The notes beneath the pieces are model-generated. The model ran no database searches. It was not told the origin of the DNA and was given only the letters and a program-made list of their open reading frames with translations. DNA of 64,000 nucleotides from an uncultured Pseudomonadota bacterium (lineage in GTDB: Bacteria > Pseudomonadota > Gammaproteobacteria > Burkholderiales > Rhodocyclaceae), in NCBI GenBank assembly GCA_903870055.1, contig CAIQBG010000069.1, positions 1-64,000 of the forward strand, read 5' to 3'. Positions 6,013 to 13,075 of this stretch are shown piece by piece. How positions within the stretch are numbered: the stretch's first letter is position 1; the number at the start of each line of letters is the position of its first letter. A program made the translations under genes and the position numbers.

Positions 6013-6450
6013 GCTTTTGCTCCTGGTTGATGATGAGATCCGTCTTGCTTGCAGTACCCGTGCCGAACCAGAACACAGGGTTAAAAAGGTTGGGTCAAGG
6101 GTCAAAGCGGAAGCCGCACGCGGAGCGCAGCTTGCTGCGCCCGAACGGGTGAGCATTTGAGCGCAGCTTCCCTTTACCCAAACTTTCCCTGTGTTGGTGT
6201 CGGCGTTATCGGGTACTGACAAGCGTTTAAGACGGATTCATTCAGCCAGGGGCGCACAACACCATCGGCTTATAGCAAACCAGATAGGACAACTCGTTGT
6301 CCGTCTAACTGTCAGGCAAAGCCTGACGGCGCTCTCATTAAAGAATCAGCACCTGGCCGCAAGGCCAGCATATCGGCTGATTCTGGCAAAACCATGTTCT
6401 TGATCGCGAAGCCCAATCAGGAAGTCTGGGCCACATCGGACCGGACTTCC
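6013..6450 (-). promoter_or_regulatory. Class-1 leading-region element B, putative single-stranded-DNA promoter
   Basis: Same layout as element A. The long stem pairs 6073-6095 with 6176-6194 (ACACAGGG/CCCTGTGT and AAAGGTTGGGT/ACCCAAACTTT). On the minus strand it carries TTGACC (6098-6093), 17 bases, TGTTCT (6075-6070). Other hairpins are GGACAAC/GTTGTCC (6287-6302), GTCAGGC/GCCTGAC (6311-6327), the compound hairpin 6342-6384 and a terminal hairpin 6420-6450. Compared with A, base changes in the stems are matched on the other arm (GCACAGGG to ACACAGGG; GCCAGGC to GTCAGGC). It would drive the eight or more genes from 6012 down to about 2577. Confidence 0.65.
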
Positions 6451-6664
6451 CAAAACAGCAACGCCTCAAGCAACGTGCGATGAATTGCCAGCGTAACGGC
6501 GACAAGGATTGTCGGCGTGGAGTGCAGCAAGGAACGCACGTGAAGCAAGGCGTGTTATAGCGCGAGCCTCATGCTGGAAGCCGCCACCCGGGAAGCGCAA
6601 GGCAGGAATGCCCCAGGCGAAAGCAGGGTGGTGGCGTACAGCAGCGCAGCGCCATCCAAAAAAA

Positions 6665-6841
6665 GGCCGCCGCACAGACCTGTGCAGAGGCCGAACTGTG
6701 AGGGATTGTCCACAAGTCCCCGAAGGCATTGACGGCCGCCGCCTATGTAGAGCGAGAGCCGTCAATTGCGCCCCGGTTTTCCGGGTAGAGGTTTTAAGAG
6801 GGAAACCGGACCAGGCGCAACGCACGGGGACTTGTGGTCAA
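6665..6841. other. Three-way-junction structure in a 610-bp non-coding stretch
   Basis: Positions 6451-7061 hold no convincing gene. Within them a 16-bp closing stem with one mismatch (6706-6721 with 6826-6841) encloses a 9-bp hairpin ATTGACGGC/GCCGTCAAT (6728-6736 with 6758-6766) and a second arm, TGCGCC and CCGGTTT paired with AAACCGG and GGCGCA (6767-6779 with 6803-6820). A further hairpin GCACAG/CTGTGC lies at 6672-6685, flanked by GGCC repeats. It could be a structured RNA or a folded T-strand element. The strand and role are unknown. Confidence 0.5.
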
Positions 6842-7061
6842 CTCCCGAACTCGATTAGTTTAGTTAGCCTCGCCTTTGAATTAGCCTCACTTCCGCCACC
6901 CGACCAACAGCATCTTTCCGGTACCGACCACACCCAGCAACCGAAGCAAGCGGAGCGCGCAGACGTCAGGGATTGAAGCCCGAAGGGGCGAGACCAGGCG
7001 AAGCCGCCGACTCGACGCATAGCGCGAAAGCCCGACGGCCATTAGGCAGGGACGCAGAAAA

Positions 7062-7523
7062 TCAGGCAGGCTTCAGGCCAAAAACGAGATTAATAAAGCC
7101 ATCCCGAGAAACAATCTTAACAGGCCTACCATAAACCACCAGCTCATTAAATTCTGTCACCACCCGACCACCCCGATCAGATACAGACACAATAGACCCT
7201 GACACCTTCATCTCATACCGAGAATAACGAACAGGCAAATAAGCCACCTCAGCAGACACATTCACCGCACGACAGTGCTCAAACTCATCACAAATAGACG
7301 TCTGAACCCAAGGCAGCCTAGCCGTAGATTGAGCCCCTTCTACATTAGGGAAATAAGCCGCTCGAATCTTATTAGAAGGGTGGGCAGGCATATAAAAATC
7401 ATCGCGCTGATAAAGCTCAATCCCCAATTGAGGCACAGGATCGGATCGAGGGCCGAACAACGCACAGCCATCGAGCAGCAACACAACCAACCCCAGAACC
7501 GACCAAAGAAACAGGCGACGCAT
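7062..7523 (-). CDS. Lipoprotein of unknown function
   Basis: A 153-residue protein with a lipoprotein signal peptide: MRRLFLWSVLGLVVLLLDGC, with the lipobox LDGC and Cys at residue 20. The mature part is mostly beta (LPVRYSRYEMKVSGSIVSVSDRGG, NELVVYGRPVKIVSRDGF). The start at 7523 is chosen because it gives a proper signal peptide; a much longer frame upstream overlaps the next gene and is unlikely. It ends the unit of element D. A lipoprotein in a leading region could act in surface or entry exclusion, but nothing here resembles TraT. Confidence 0.6.
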   Translation of the reverse strand: MRRLFLWSVLGLVVLLLDGCALFGPRSDPVPQLGIELYQRDDFYMPAHPSNKIRAAYFPNVEGAQSTARLPWVQTSICDEFEHCRAVNVSAEVAYLPVRYSRYEMKVSGSIVSVSDRGGRVVTEFNELVVYGRPVKIVSRDGFINLVFGLKPA

Positions 7524-7701
7524 ACGCAAGACCCAATAAACACAGACCGAATCTATCGTACCGCAGAACCCAAACACAAGCGCAACCAAATAACACAAAA
7601 CGACAACCCAGTTCCGGGCGGAGCCCGGAACGAAAGGGGGAAGCCGGGCGGCGGGGCGCAGCCCCAAGAGCCCCGCCCCGAATAGGGGCGAGGCCGGAAG
7701 G

Positions 7702-8097
7702 TCAGCGAAGCGACGCCAGAATCTCGTCGTACTGGATCCGATTTTCACCTGAGAGATCGGCAAGCTCGCGGCGGTGGCCGGAACCCTTGCCCCAGCGATC
7801 AATGATCGCCCAATCTTTCCCCACAACGTACACCCCGTTATCCCAATTGTCCGTATGCAGTGCCGACAGCAAACCCACGCCCAGACTGCAAGAATCGCGC
7901 ACCCCAAAAAACTCATGAATCAGGCCACAGAGTCGCGCCATCGCATAGGAAGGATCAGAGGCCGGATCTCGAAACCCGCGCGCCTTCGCAGCATCAAGGA
8001 AGGCGAGCACAGATTCGAGACCGCCATTCCAGTGCAAATAAATCCCCACGCCCGTTGAACGACTTCCAGAAAACGTAATAACCGCACGATTACCCAT
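7702..8097 (-). CDS. MGNRAVI-family hypothetical protein
   Basis: A 131-residue protein beginning MGNRAVITF, followed by GVGIYLHWNGGLESVLAFLDAAK, then WARL-like MARLCGLIHEFFG and DNGVYVVGKDWAIIDRW. This pattern is a widespread plasmid, phage and actinobacterial family of unknown function, recognised by its opening motif and YLHWNGG. First gene after element D; Shine-Dalgarno GGGAG eight bases upstream. A role during establishment is inferred only from position. Confidence 0.65.
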   Translation of the reverse strand: MGNRAVITFSGSRSTGVGIYLHWNGGLESVLAFLDAAKARGFRDPASDPSYAMARLCGLIHEFFGVRDSCSLGVGLLSALHTDNWDNGVYVVGKDWAIIDRWGKGSGHRRELADLSGENRIQYDEILASLR

Positions 8098-8423
8098 GGT
8101 GAAACTCCCGTAAAAGTTGGAAACGGGCCAAGTCGGTCAAACCACCGCCCTGCTGCCCGTCGACAAAGCCGGACAGCAACGGGCGCAGGGCAAGGGGCGA
8201 GGCGATTTAATGGGGGGTAGCCCGTAGGGAGGCACCGTTCATTCGCCGAGAGCCCTTGGGCAAAGAGGCTGTGCAAAGCTAAAAAGCAGGCACAGCCGAT
8301 GAAAGCCGGACCGTGAGCGCGGCACTGGCCGAAGCTTGGAGACGGGCAGCTTTAAAGCCAGCAACCAACTCTGAGCGAAGCGAACTCGACAGGTAGTCTG
8401 GCCGCCACATCGGCCGGACTACC
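8098..8423 (-). promoter_or_regulatory. Class-2 leading-region element D
   Basis: One of three class-2 elements (see 9847 and 13076). A perfect 10-bp inverted repeat, GCTGCCCGTC (8152-8161) and GACGGGCAGC (8341-8350), encloses about 180 bases. That span includes a 43-bp core (8203-8245, starting CGATTTAATGGGGGG) nearly identical in all three copies and a hairpin GGCTGTGC/GCACAGCC. A terminal hairpin lies at 8394-8423 with arms GTAGTC and GACTAC. It precedes the minus-strand genes at 8097 and 7523. The conserved core and stem-closing architecture suggest a folded single-strand promoter or regulatory leader; I could not pick a convincing -35/-10 pair. Confidence 0.6.
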
Positions 8424-8465
8424 CCCGCGCCGCAAAACGCCTGGTGCGGAACGGGGGAGAGCGAA

Positions 8466-8636
8466 TTACTGGCGGGACGCCTGGCCTGCCTGGTAAGCCG
8501 CGATCAGCGCTTCACGGATACTCCAAACCGCGCAATCGTAGAAATCCAGACTGTTCGAACGGCGTGTCTCAAGGGTCGGGATTCGCAGAATCCGGGCGGC
8601 AATCTCGGCCACCACATCATGCACCTGGTTACTCAT
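8466..8636 (-). CDS. DUF6900-like small protein
   Basis: A 56-residue reading frame with MSNQVHDVVAEIAARILRI near the start, then TLETRRSNSLDFYDCAVWS and IREALIAAYQAGQASRQ. The LETRxSxSLDFxDxAVWSxREAL pattern is that of DUF6900, small plasmid proteins of unknown function. It starts at 8636, overlapping the stop of the upstream gene in an ATGA arrangement, so translation is coupled. It is the last gene of the methyltransferase unit. Confidence 0.7.
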   Translation of the reverse strand: MSNQVHDVVAEIAARILRIPTLETRRSNSLDFYDCAVWSIREALIAAYQAGQASRQ

Positions 8637-8914
8637 AGGGCACCATCCGGAATCGAAGCGATGGTTTTAAGACCTGCCTGGGCGTTAGCCAGCAGGTCGA
8701 TGCGAAGATTCGGGAGAATCCCGGTAACCAGGTAATTGATTGTCCAGTTCAGCACGTCGGCCTTTTTAGATAGATCGGCTTCATCGGTAAAGCTACGCTG
8801 ATACTTTCCGACTTCTTCCAGAGCGCGCATCAGCGTTAAGCGCACCACGTTCAAGTGATTGTCGGCATTTTCCACGGCATAAGCAGCGCGGCGAGCGAGT
8901 AGATCGTTTTGCAT
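8633..8914 (-). CDS. Hypothetical helical protein
   Basis: A 93-residue, all-helical protein (MQNDLLARRAAYAVENADN, VVRLTLMRALEEVGKYQRSF, VLNWTINYLVTGILPNLRIDLLANAQ). The start at 8914 follows AAAGGAC; a longer frame from 8950 adds a glycine-rich stretch without an RBS. It is coupled to the DUF6900-like gene downstream. No family recognised. Confidence 0.6.
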   Translation of the reverse strand: MQNDLLARRAAYAVENADNHLNVVRLTLMRALEEVGKYQRSFTDEADLSKKADVLNWTINYLVTGILPNLRIDLLANAQAGLKTIASIPDGAL

Positions 8915-8953
8915 GGTCAGTCCTTTCCCGGCGGCGTTGCCGCCGGTCATGTA

Positions 8954-9193
8954 TTACAGGGTTTTAAGAAGGTCAGCGGCGATTTGCTGCAAGCTGACTT
9001 TGTGAGTAGCAATCGCTTCAAGGGTTTGTATATCCAGCGCTTCGAGAAACTGCGCACGGCGGTGCCGTATGGCGTCGTGCGCCATATAAGGCCAGTCGTT
9101 GCAGTCCGTGATGAATCGCAGCCGTTCGGGACAGCCGCGACCGTATCCGGTCAGGTACGCGGTAAGGTTTTGCGAAAGGGTGCCGATGTTCAT
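8954..9193 (-). CDS. Hypothetical small protein (79 aa)
   Basis: A compact protein, MNIGTLSQNLTAYLTGYGRG with CPERLRFITDCNDWPYMAHDAIRH in the middle, two bases after the methyltransferase stop and co-directional. Its close packing with the methyltransferase suggests a shared transcript. No motif or family recognised; the Shine-Dalgarno AAGG is 11 bases upstream. Confidence 0.55.
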   Translation of the reverse strand: MNIGTLSQNLTAYLTGYGRGCPERLRFITDCNDWPYMAHDAIRHRRAQFLEALDIQTLEAIATHKVSLQQIAADLLKTL

Positions 9194-9195
9194 AG

Positions 9196-9846
9196 TTATG
9201 CCGCCTTCGGGAATTGAAACGAACCGCCATTGAGCCGCTCAGTCGCCGCCGCGTGATAAGCCGGGTCAAGTTCAAACCCCAGATACCGACGCCCAGTAAT
9301 GAGCGCGGCCTCGCACGTCGAACCACTCCCACAAAACGGGTCCAACACCAGCGCACCCGGCTTCGAGAACGATTCAATCAGCGGTGTGAGGCATGACACC
9401 GGCTTTTGTGTCGGATGTAGCTTGTTGCCGGTGTATTTCCACGGCAACACATCCGGCAAGGGATTGCCGGGCAATTCCGGCTGTCCCTTTGCCAGCAGAT
9501 AAGCCGATTCATGCTGATACGCGAGAAAGCGTTTTGATGAGGCGTATTGCTTGGCGAACACCACATGCCCGACAGGACGAAGCCCGGCCTTCTTCCACGC
9601 GGCAAAGAACAGATCAATCTTGGTCCAGCCATAAAAGCTGACGCAAAATGAGTTGTCTTTCAGGACACGGGCCATTTGCATAAAGGCCGGTTCCAGCCAG
9701 TCGGCGTGCACATCGTTAGCGATAGCGCGGCCTGTTCGGTCTTTGTAATTGACGAGATATGGCGGGTCAGTGACGATCAGATCAATACGCTGATCGGGGA
9801 TTTTTTGCATGAGTTCTACGCAATTGCCGAGGACGATTTTATTCAT
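9196..9846 (-). CDS. DNA adenine methyltransferase (orphan)
   Basis: A 216-residue class-I methyltransferase. Motif IV DPPY is at residues 27-30 (VTDPPYLVNY), the motif I region DPFCGSGST follows near residue 175, and HPTQKPV lies between, the beta-type order usual for N6-adenine (or N4-cytosine) enzymes. No partner nuclease is nearby, so it is an orphan. Such enzymes in leading regions can modify incoming DNA and block host restriction; this is inference from context. The start at 9846 follows AGGAG; the upstream extension has no support. It is the first gene after element E and is followed by three small genes. Confidence 0.85.
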   Translation of the reverse strand: MNKIVLGNCVELMQKIPDQRIDLIVTDPPYLVNYKDRTGRAIANDVHADWLEPAFMQMARVLKDNSFCVSFYGWTKIDLFFAAWKKAGLRPVGHVVFAKQYASSKRFLAYQHESAYLLAKGQPELPGNPLPDVLPWKYTGNKLHPTQKPVSCLTPLIESFSKPGALVLDPFCGSGSTCEAALITGRRYLGFELDPAYHAAATERLNGGSFQFPKAA

Positions 9847-10174
9847 GGCGGTGCAGCTCCTAAGAAATGAATGGAGGGCAGAAGCGATGCACAACCGTTA
9901 CTGCCCGAAGCCAGAGCCGGACAGCCAGTTAGAGGCGACAAGGGACAAGCCGATTTAATGGGGGGTAGCCCGTAGGGGGGCACCGTTCATTCGGTGCATG
10001 CCCTTGTGCGAGGATGCTGTGCCAGCATCAAGGCGCACAGCAAACGAAGCTGATCGCATCACAACGCTGGCCGACGCTCGGATTCGGGCAGCATGAAAGA
10101 CTGCTCTTTGAGCAGCCACCAATCTGAGGCGAAGCCGATCTATTCAGGTTGTGCGGCCGCACCGGGCGCACAAC
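9847..10174 (-). promoter_or_regulatory. Class-2 leading-region element E
   Basis: The closing stem is CTGCCCGAA (9901-9909) with TTCGGGCAG (10083-10091). Its last three base pairs differ from element D (GTC/GAC) but remain complementary. The conserved core lies at 9951-9993, with inner arms GCTGTGC and GCACAGC, and the terminal hairpin at 10148-10174 with arms GTTGTGC and GCACAAC. It lies directly upstream of the methyltransferase unit. A weak minus-strand TTGTGC, 17 bases, TTCATT between the element and the gene is a possible promoter. Confidence 0.6.
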
Positions 10175-10230
10175 CCCAGCGAAATATCCGGCCATCAAGA
10201 CAGCCGGAGTCACGCATCAGCTGTCTGACG

Positions 10231-10599
10231 TCACGCTACAAAGCGAGCCTCTGGCGTCAGCAACTGAGTAAGGAGTTTTACGATTTGTTGTTCGTTTTCC
10301 TTGCCAGCAGACCGTGCCTTGATTTCTTCTGCTGCGAAATGGATGGCATCTGCACGCGAATTGGTGAACTTGCCCCATTTCTTACCAACGCGATACCCTG
10401 AATAGCTTATGTTGGTCTGGAAAGATGCCGAGAACATCCAACGCTCTTCATCTCTGGCCAGCTCGATCCAGATCTCGACCTTTTTGTCGTGTAGATGAAT
10501 TGTTTCAAGGATTTCGGCATCTTTGCAGACGTGGCCATCGGGATCACAGGGAACCTTGATAAGGACAGGTTCAGGAGCAGGGAATAGATCAAATTGCAT
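10231..10599 (-). CDS. Hypothetical leading-region protein (122 aa)
   Basis: Starts MQFDLFPAPEPVLIKVPCDPDGH and continues with beta-rich KVEIWIELARDEERWMFSASFQ and a helical tail (KENEQQIVKLLTQLLTPEARF). The opening MQFDLF is common in small plasmid proteins. The start at 10599 is chosen because the longer frame overlaps the upstream gene. It ends the unit of element C, next to element E. Unknown function. Confidence 0.55.
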   Translation of the reverse strand: MQFDLFPAPEPVLIKVPCDPDGHVCKDAEILETIHLHDKKVEIWIELARDEERWMFSASFQTNISYSGYRVGKKWGKFTNSRADAIHFAAEEIKARSAGKENEQQIVKLLTQLLTPEARFVA

Positions 10600-10612
10600 A
10601 GTGGTTCCCCGT

Positions 10613-10831
10613 TCAGATCTGGGTCGGCTCGTCTGAGCAGAGCGCAGCAGCCAGTGCATTCGCGCCACGCACGGTCGCAAAACCCCAGTAGATCAGCGAG
10701 ATCGGCAGGTTCTGCGGGGTGAAATGTCGGAGTTCTTCGGCCAAGATTTCACGGCCACGTTGTTCATTGCCGCCGCCTTTCACGTAACGGCTGATCGCTT
10801 TTTCGGTTGCTTCGCTCTTTGTCATATGCAT
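10613..10831 (-). CDS. Hypothetical protein (72 aa)
   Basis: A small helical protein, MHMTKSEATEKAISRYVKGG with RGREILAEELRHFTPQNLPISLIYWGFATVRGANAL. It has an upstream GAGCATGCATATG context with CAGGAG about nine bases away. It lies between the genes at 11379 and 10599 in one unit. No family recognised. Confidence 0.55.
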   Translation of the reverse strand: MHMTKSEATEKAISRYVKGGGNEQRGREILAEELRHFTPQNLPISLIYWGFATVRGANALAAALCSDEPTQI

Positions 10832-10887
10832 GCTCCTGAAGGTATCAGAGGTGGATCTGCATTCGCAGACCCATGTCCTGCCGTTGG

Positions 10888-11379
10888 TTAGTAGGTGCAG
10901 AGTTCTTTAGTCGTGAGCAGTGCGCCCGAATCGCTATCGATCCACAGATGCTGCGACAAGGGCTGAACCCAGCGGACGGATGCACGAACAGCTTCCAGCG
11001 TGGTGACCGGTGCCACAGACTCACCGCCGTCATTCGAACCAAGAACCAAACCTTTACCGGCCAGCGGCTGGGGATAGCCGTCCAGCTTGAAGAATCGCTG
11101 TGTGGCTTTAAACAGACCTTCGTCGTCGACGTACACCCCGTCACCATCCTCCCCAAAACCTGCCACCGTGAATAGATCGGCATCAATGAGGCGGTAGATA
11201 TCGGCCATTTCGCCGCCATAGTCCACCTCTGACACGGTCATCTCGAACGGGTCAATCAGAATCGCCTTGATCGTGGTCATGGCGGTTGCGGTCGAGGTTT
11301 CGCAAAAATCTGGATTGACTGCATCCCGGGCAGTTGTGTTGATGTTGTTGCTGGTTTGCGATGGATTTTGGTTGTGCAT
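10888..11379 (-). CDS. Hypothetical leading-region protein with shared MHN leader
   Basis: First gene after element C. The 163-residue protein opens with MHNQNPSQTSNNINTTARDAVN, the leader shared with the genes at 2046 and 6012. A second possible start (MTTIKAILIDPFEMTV, at 11280) begins the conserved body, which continues VSEVDYGGEMADIYRLIDADLFTVAGF and GDGVYVDDEGLFK. That body matches a family of small plasmid proteins resembling DUF3846 (xAILIDPxxxxVxxVxx...). Function unknown. CAGGAGT precedes the start at 11379. Confidence 0.6.
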   Translation of the reverse strand: MHNQNPSQTSNNINTTARDAVNPDFCETSTATAMTTIKAILIDPFEMTVSEVDYGGEMADIYRLIDADLFTVAGFGEDGDGVYVDDEGLFKATQRFFKLDGYPQPLAGKGLVLGSNDGGESVAPVTTLEAVRASVRWVQPLSQHLWIDSDSGALLTTKELCTY

Positions 11380-11814
11380 AATGTTCACTCCTGGTTGAAA
11401 AATCTGTCTTGCTTGCAGGACCCGTGCCGAACCAGAACACAGGGGGTAAGAGGCGGGGTCAAGGGCCAAAGCAGAAGCCGCAGCGGAACGGAGCGCAGCG
11501 AGTACCGAACGGGTGAGCATTTGGGCGAAGCGAACCCTTGAAACTGACGACCCCTGTGTTGGTCTCGGCGTTATCGGGTACTGACAAGCGTTTAAGACGG
11601 ATTTAAACCAGGATGACGCACAACAAAATCGGTTTGTAGCAAACCAGATAGGACAACATCGTTGTCCGTCTAACTGTCAGGCAAAGCCTGACGGAGATCC
11701 CATTAAAGAATCAGCACCTGGCCGTAAGGCCAGCATATCGGCTGATTCTGTCAAAGCCATGATCTTGATCGCGCATCCTAATCAGGAAGTCGGGGCGTTC
11801 TCGGCCAGACTTCC
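11380..11814 (-). promoter_or_regulatory. Class-1 leading-region element C, putative single-stranded-DNA promoter
   Basis: Third class-1 copy. Its long stem pairs ACACAGGGG (11437-11445) with CCCCTGTGT (11551-11559) and TCAAGGG (11459-11465) with CCCTTGA (11535-11541). The minus-strand promoter TTGACC (11462-11457), 17 bases, TGTTCT (11439-11434) sits in the same place as in A and B. Other hairpins lie at 11651-11667, 11676-11692, 11707-11749 and 11785-11814. It drives the genes at 11379, 10831 and 10599. Confidence 0.65.
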
Positions 11815-11848
11815 CCCACCGCGCCCGTCGGCAAGCAGTGGTTGGTCG

Positions 11849-12592
11849 TTAATGGCGTACCTGATTGCCTTCAGTAAAGAGCACCGCATCGGCGTGTGCC
11901 ATGTCCAGAAGGCTCCACCACCACGGTGGCTCAACCAGTTGCCGATGCTGATCGCCAGAGCCGTCATTAGCGGACAAGTGGATTTCAAGGCAGCGGTCAG
12001 AGGCTACCATGTCGCACAAAAGGTCGTAGCGCACTTCGCCAGATTTGTGCGCCAGAATCTGGATGTGCGAAAGATCGAGCGCGAATGGCACGCCCGACCG
12101 CGCCAGTTGTTCATATTTCAGCCAAGAATCCAGAAAGAATTTCCCGCGTGCGGTTGGATAATGCCCCTCAATCGCCACCGGACAGCCGAACAGGTCAGCG
12201 GCAGCTTTCGCGGCATCAAAGAGTTTGGCAAGCAGCAGGCTTGACCTTTGCCCGGCATGGAGCGAATAGGCCGGGGCATTCAATCGTTTCGATGTTCTGG
12301 CCAGCGCCGCGAAGAAATCAGGGCGATCAAACCAATCGACCAGATCAACAATCTGGAGTCGTTCCTGCACACGGGCATTGGCGTGAAGCCGGAACCGTGT
12401 GTCGGGATACAAAGCCATCAGATCATCGACTATCGCATCGGTCAGCTGCCCGAAATTTTGAGGGCAAAGCTGAACGTGAGAAGTCGAGATTTTGCCGAAC
12501 AGTGTCTCGAACGAATGATTGGCCAGCCGCATCGCCTCATGGCAGGTTTTAGCAGGATAGGCTCCGAGTGAAGCGCAAATAGCATGTTTCAT
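11849..12592 (-). CDS. Xylose-isomerase-like TIM-barrel protein
   Basis: A 247-residue protein with repeated strand-end motifs of the xylose isomerase-like / AP endonuclease 2 barrel: RFRLHANARV, AYSLHAGQRS, CPVAIEGHYPT, PFALDLSHIQILAHKSG, CLEIHLSANDGSGDQHR. The His, Glu, Asp and His residues at these strand ends are the usual divalent-metal ligands. Members include sugar epimerases, endonuclease IV and metallo-oxidases such as MbnB; substrate cannot be told. The start at 12592 follows CGGAG. It is the second gene after element F. A DNA-repair or nucleotide-modifying role would fit a leading region, but this is inference. Confidence 0.65.
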   Translation of the reverse strand: MKHAICASLGAYPAKTCHEAMRLANHSFETLFGKISTSHVQLCPQNFGQLTDAIVDDLMALYPDTRFRLHANARVQERLQIVDLVDWFDRPDFFAALARTSKRLNAPAYSLHAGQRSSLLLAKLFDAAKAAADLFGCPVAIEGHYPTARGKFFLDSWLKYEQLARSGVPFALDLSHIQILAHKSGEVRYDLLCDMVASDRCLEIHLSANDGSGDQHRQLVEPPWWWSLLDMAHADAVLFTEGNQVRH

Positions 12593-12610
12593 GAAAATCT
12601 CCGGTGAAAG

Positions 12611-12638
12611 GCCGCCCAAGACAAAGGGCTTGGGCGGC
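12611..12638 (-). terminator. Hairpin between the DUF6878 and TIM-barrel genes
   Basis: A perfect 10-bp stem GCCGCCCAAG/CTTGGGCGGC with an 8-base loop lies 8 bases after the DUF6878 stop. On the minus strand it is followed only by CTTTC, so it may be an attenuator that lowers read-through into the next gene rather than a full terminator. Confidence 0.5.
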
Positions 12639-12646
12639 TAGCAAGA

Positions 12647-13075
12647 TCAGATGTCGTATTCAGACAGAAGCTCTTCGCGGTAGAAATCCGCGTGTTCCAG
12701 CGTCACGGTCTCAGCACCGTCTTTGGCGCAAATCTTCATTTCGCCACGACCACCAGAGTTGTTTTCCCAGCCGCCATGACGAGCCTCTATCACCTCATAG
12801 GCAAACATCCGAACCGCTTCTTCAAGCTCGTAGGTTCTTTCGACGACCGTATTGATTTTGGTCTGGTAGTTGTAGCGCAGGGATTTGATTGGCACCATTA
12901 AGGCGGCATCGAACGGCACCTTTTGCCCATCCCGGTATCCCTCAATCCACTCGATACCGCCAGAATCACCCTCGCCGTAGTATTCGAGTGCCACAAGGTG
13001 AATGTCGGCCTGTTTTAACGCCGCCAGAATTGCGCTTTTGTTAAGTCCTTCAAGTTCTTCCCACGTCATTGTCAT
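12647..13075 (-). CDS. DUF6878-like protein
   Basis: A 142-residue protein with NKSAILAALKQADIHLVALEYYGEGDSGGIEWIEGY, the GEGDSGxIE pattern of DUF6878, a family of small plasmid proteins of unknown function. The second half is acidic and helical (YELEEAVRMFAYEVIEARHGGWENNSGGRGEM). The start at 13075 follows GAGGGG; a start at 13084 is possible. It is the first gene after element F. Confidence 0.65.
   Translation of the reverse strand: MTMTWEELEGLNKSAILAALKQADIHLVALEYYGEGDSGGIEWIEGYRDGQKVPFDAALMVPIKSLRYNYQTKINTVVERTYELEEAVRMFAYEVIEARHGGWENNSGGRGEMKICAKDGAETVTLEHADFYREELLSEYDI

Noticed and set aside
6509-6976. Plus-strand frame of 155 codons in the non-coding stretch
   Set aside because: Composition is Arg/Pro/Trp-rich and low in typical protein features, and the region is dominated by base-paired structure; the frame is probably chance in GC-rich DNA.
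7524-7916. Longer N-terminus for the lipoprotein gene
   Set aside because: It would overlap the MGNRAVI-family gene almost completely and bury the lipoprotein signal peptide in mid-protein.
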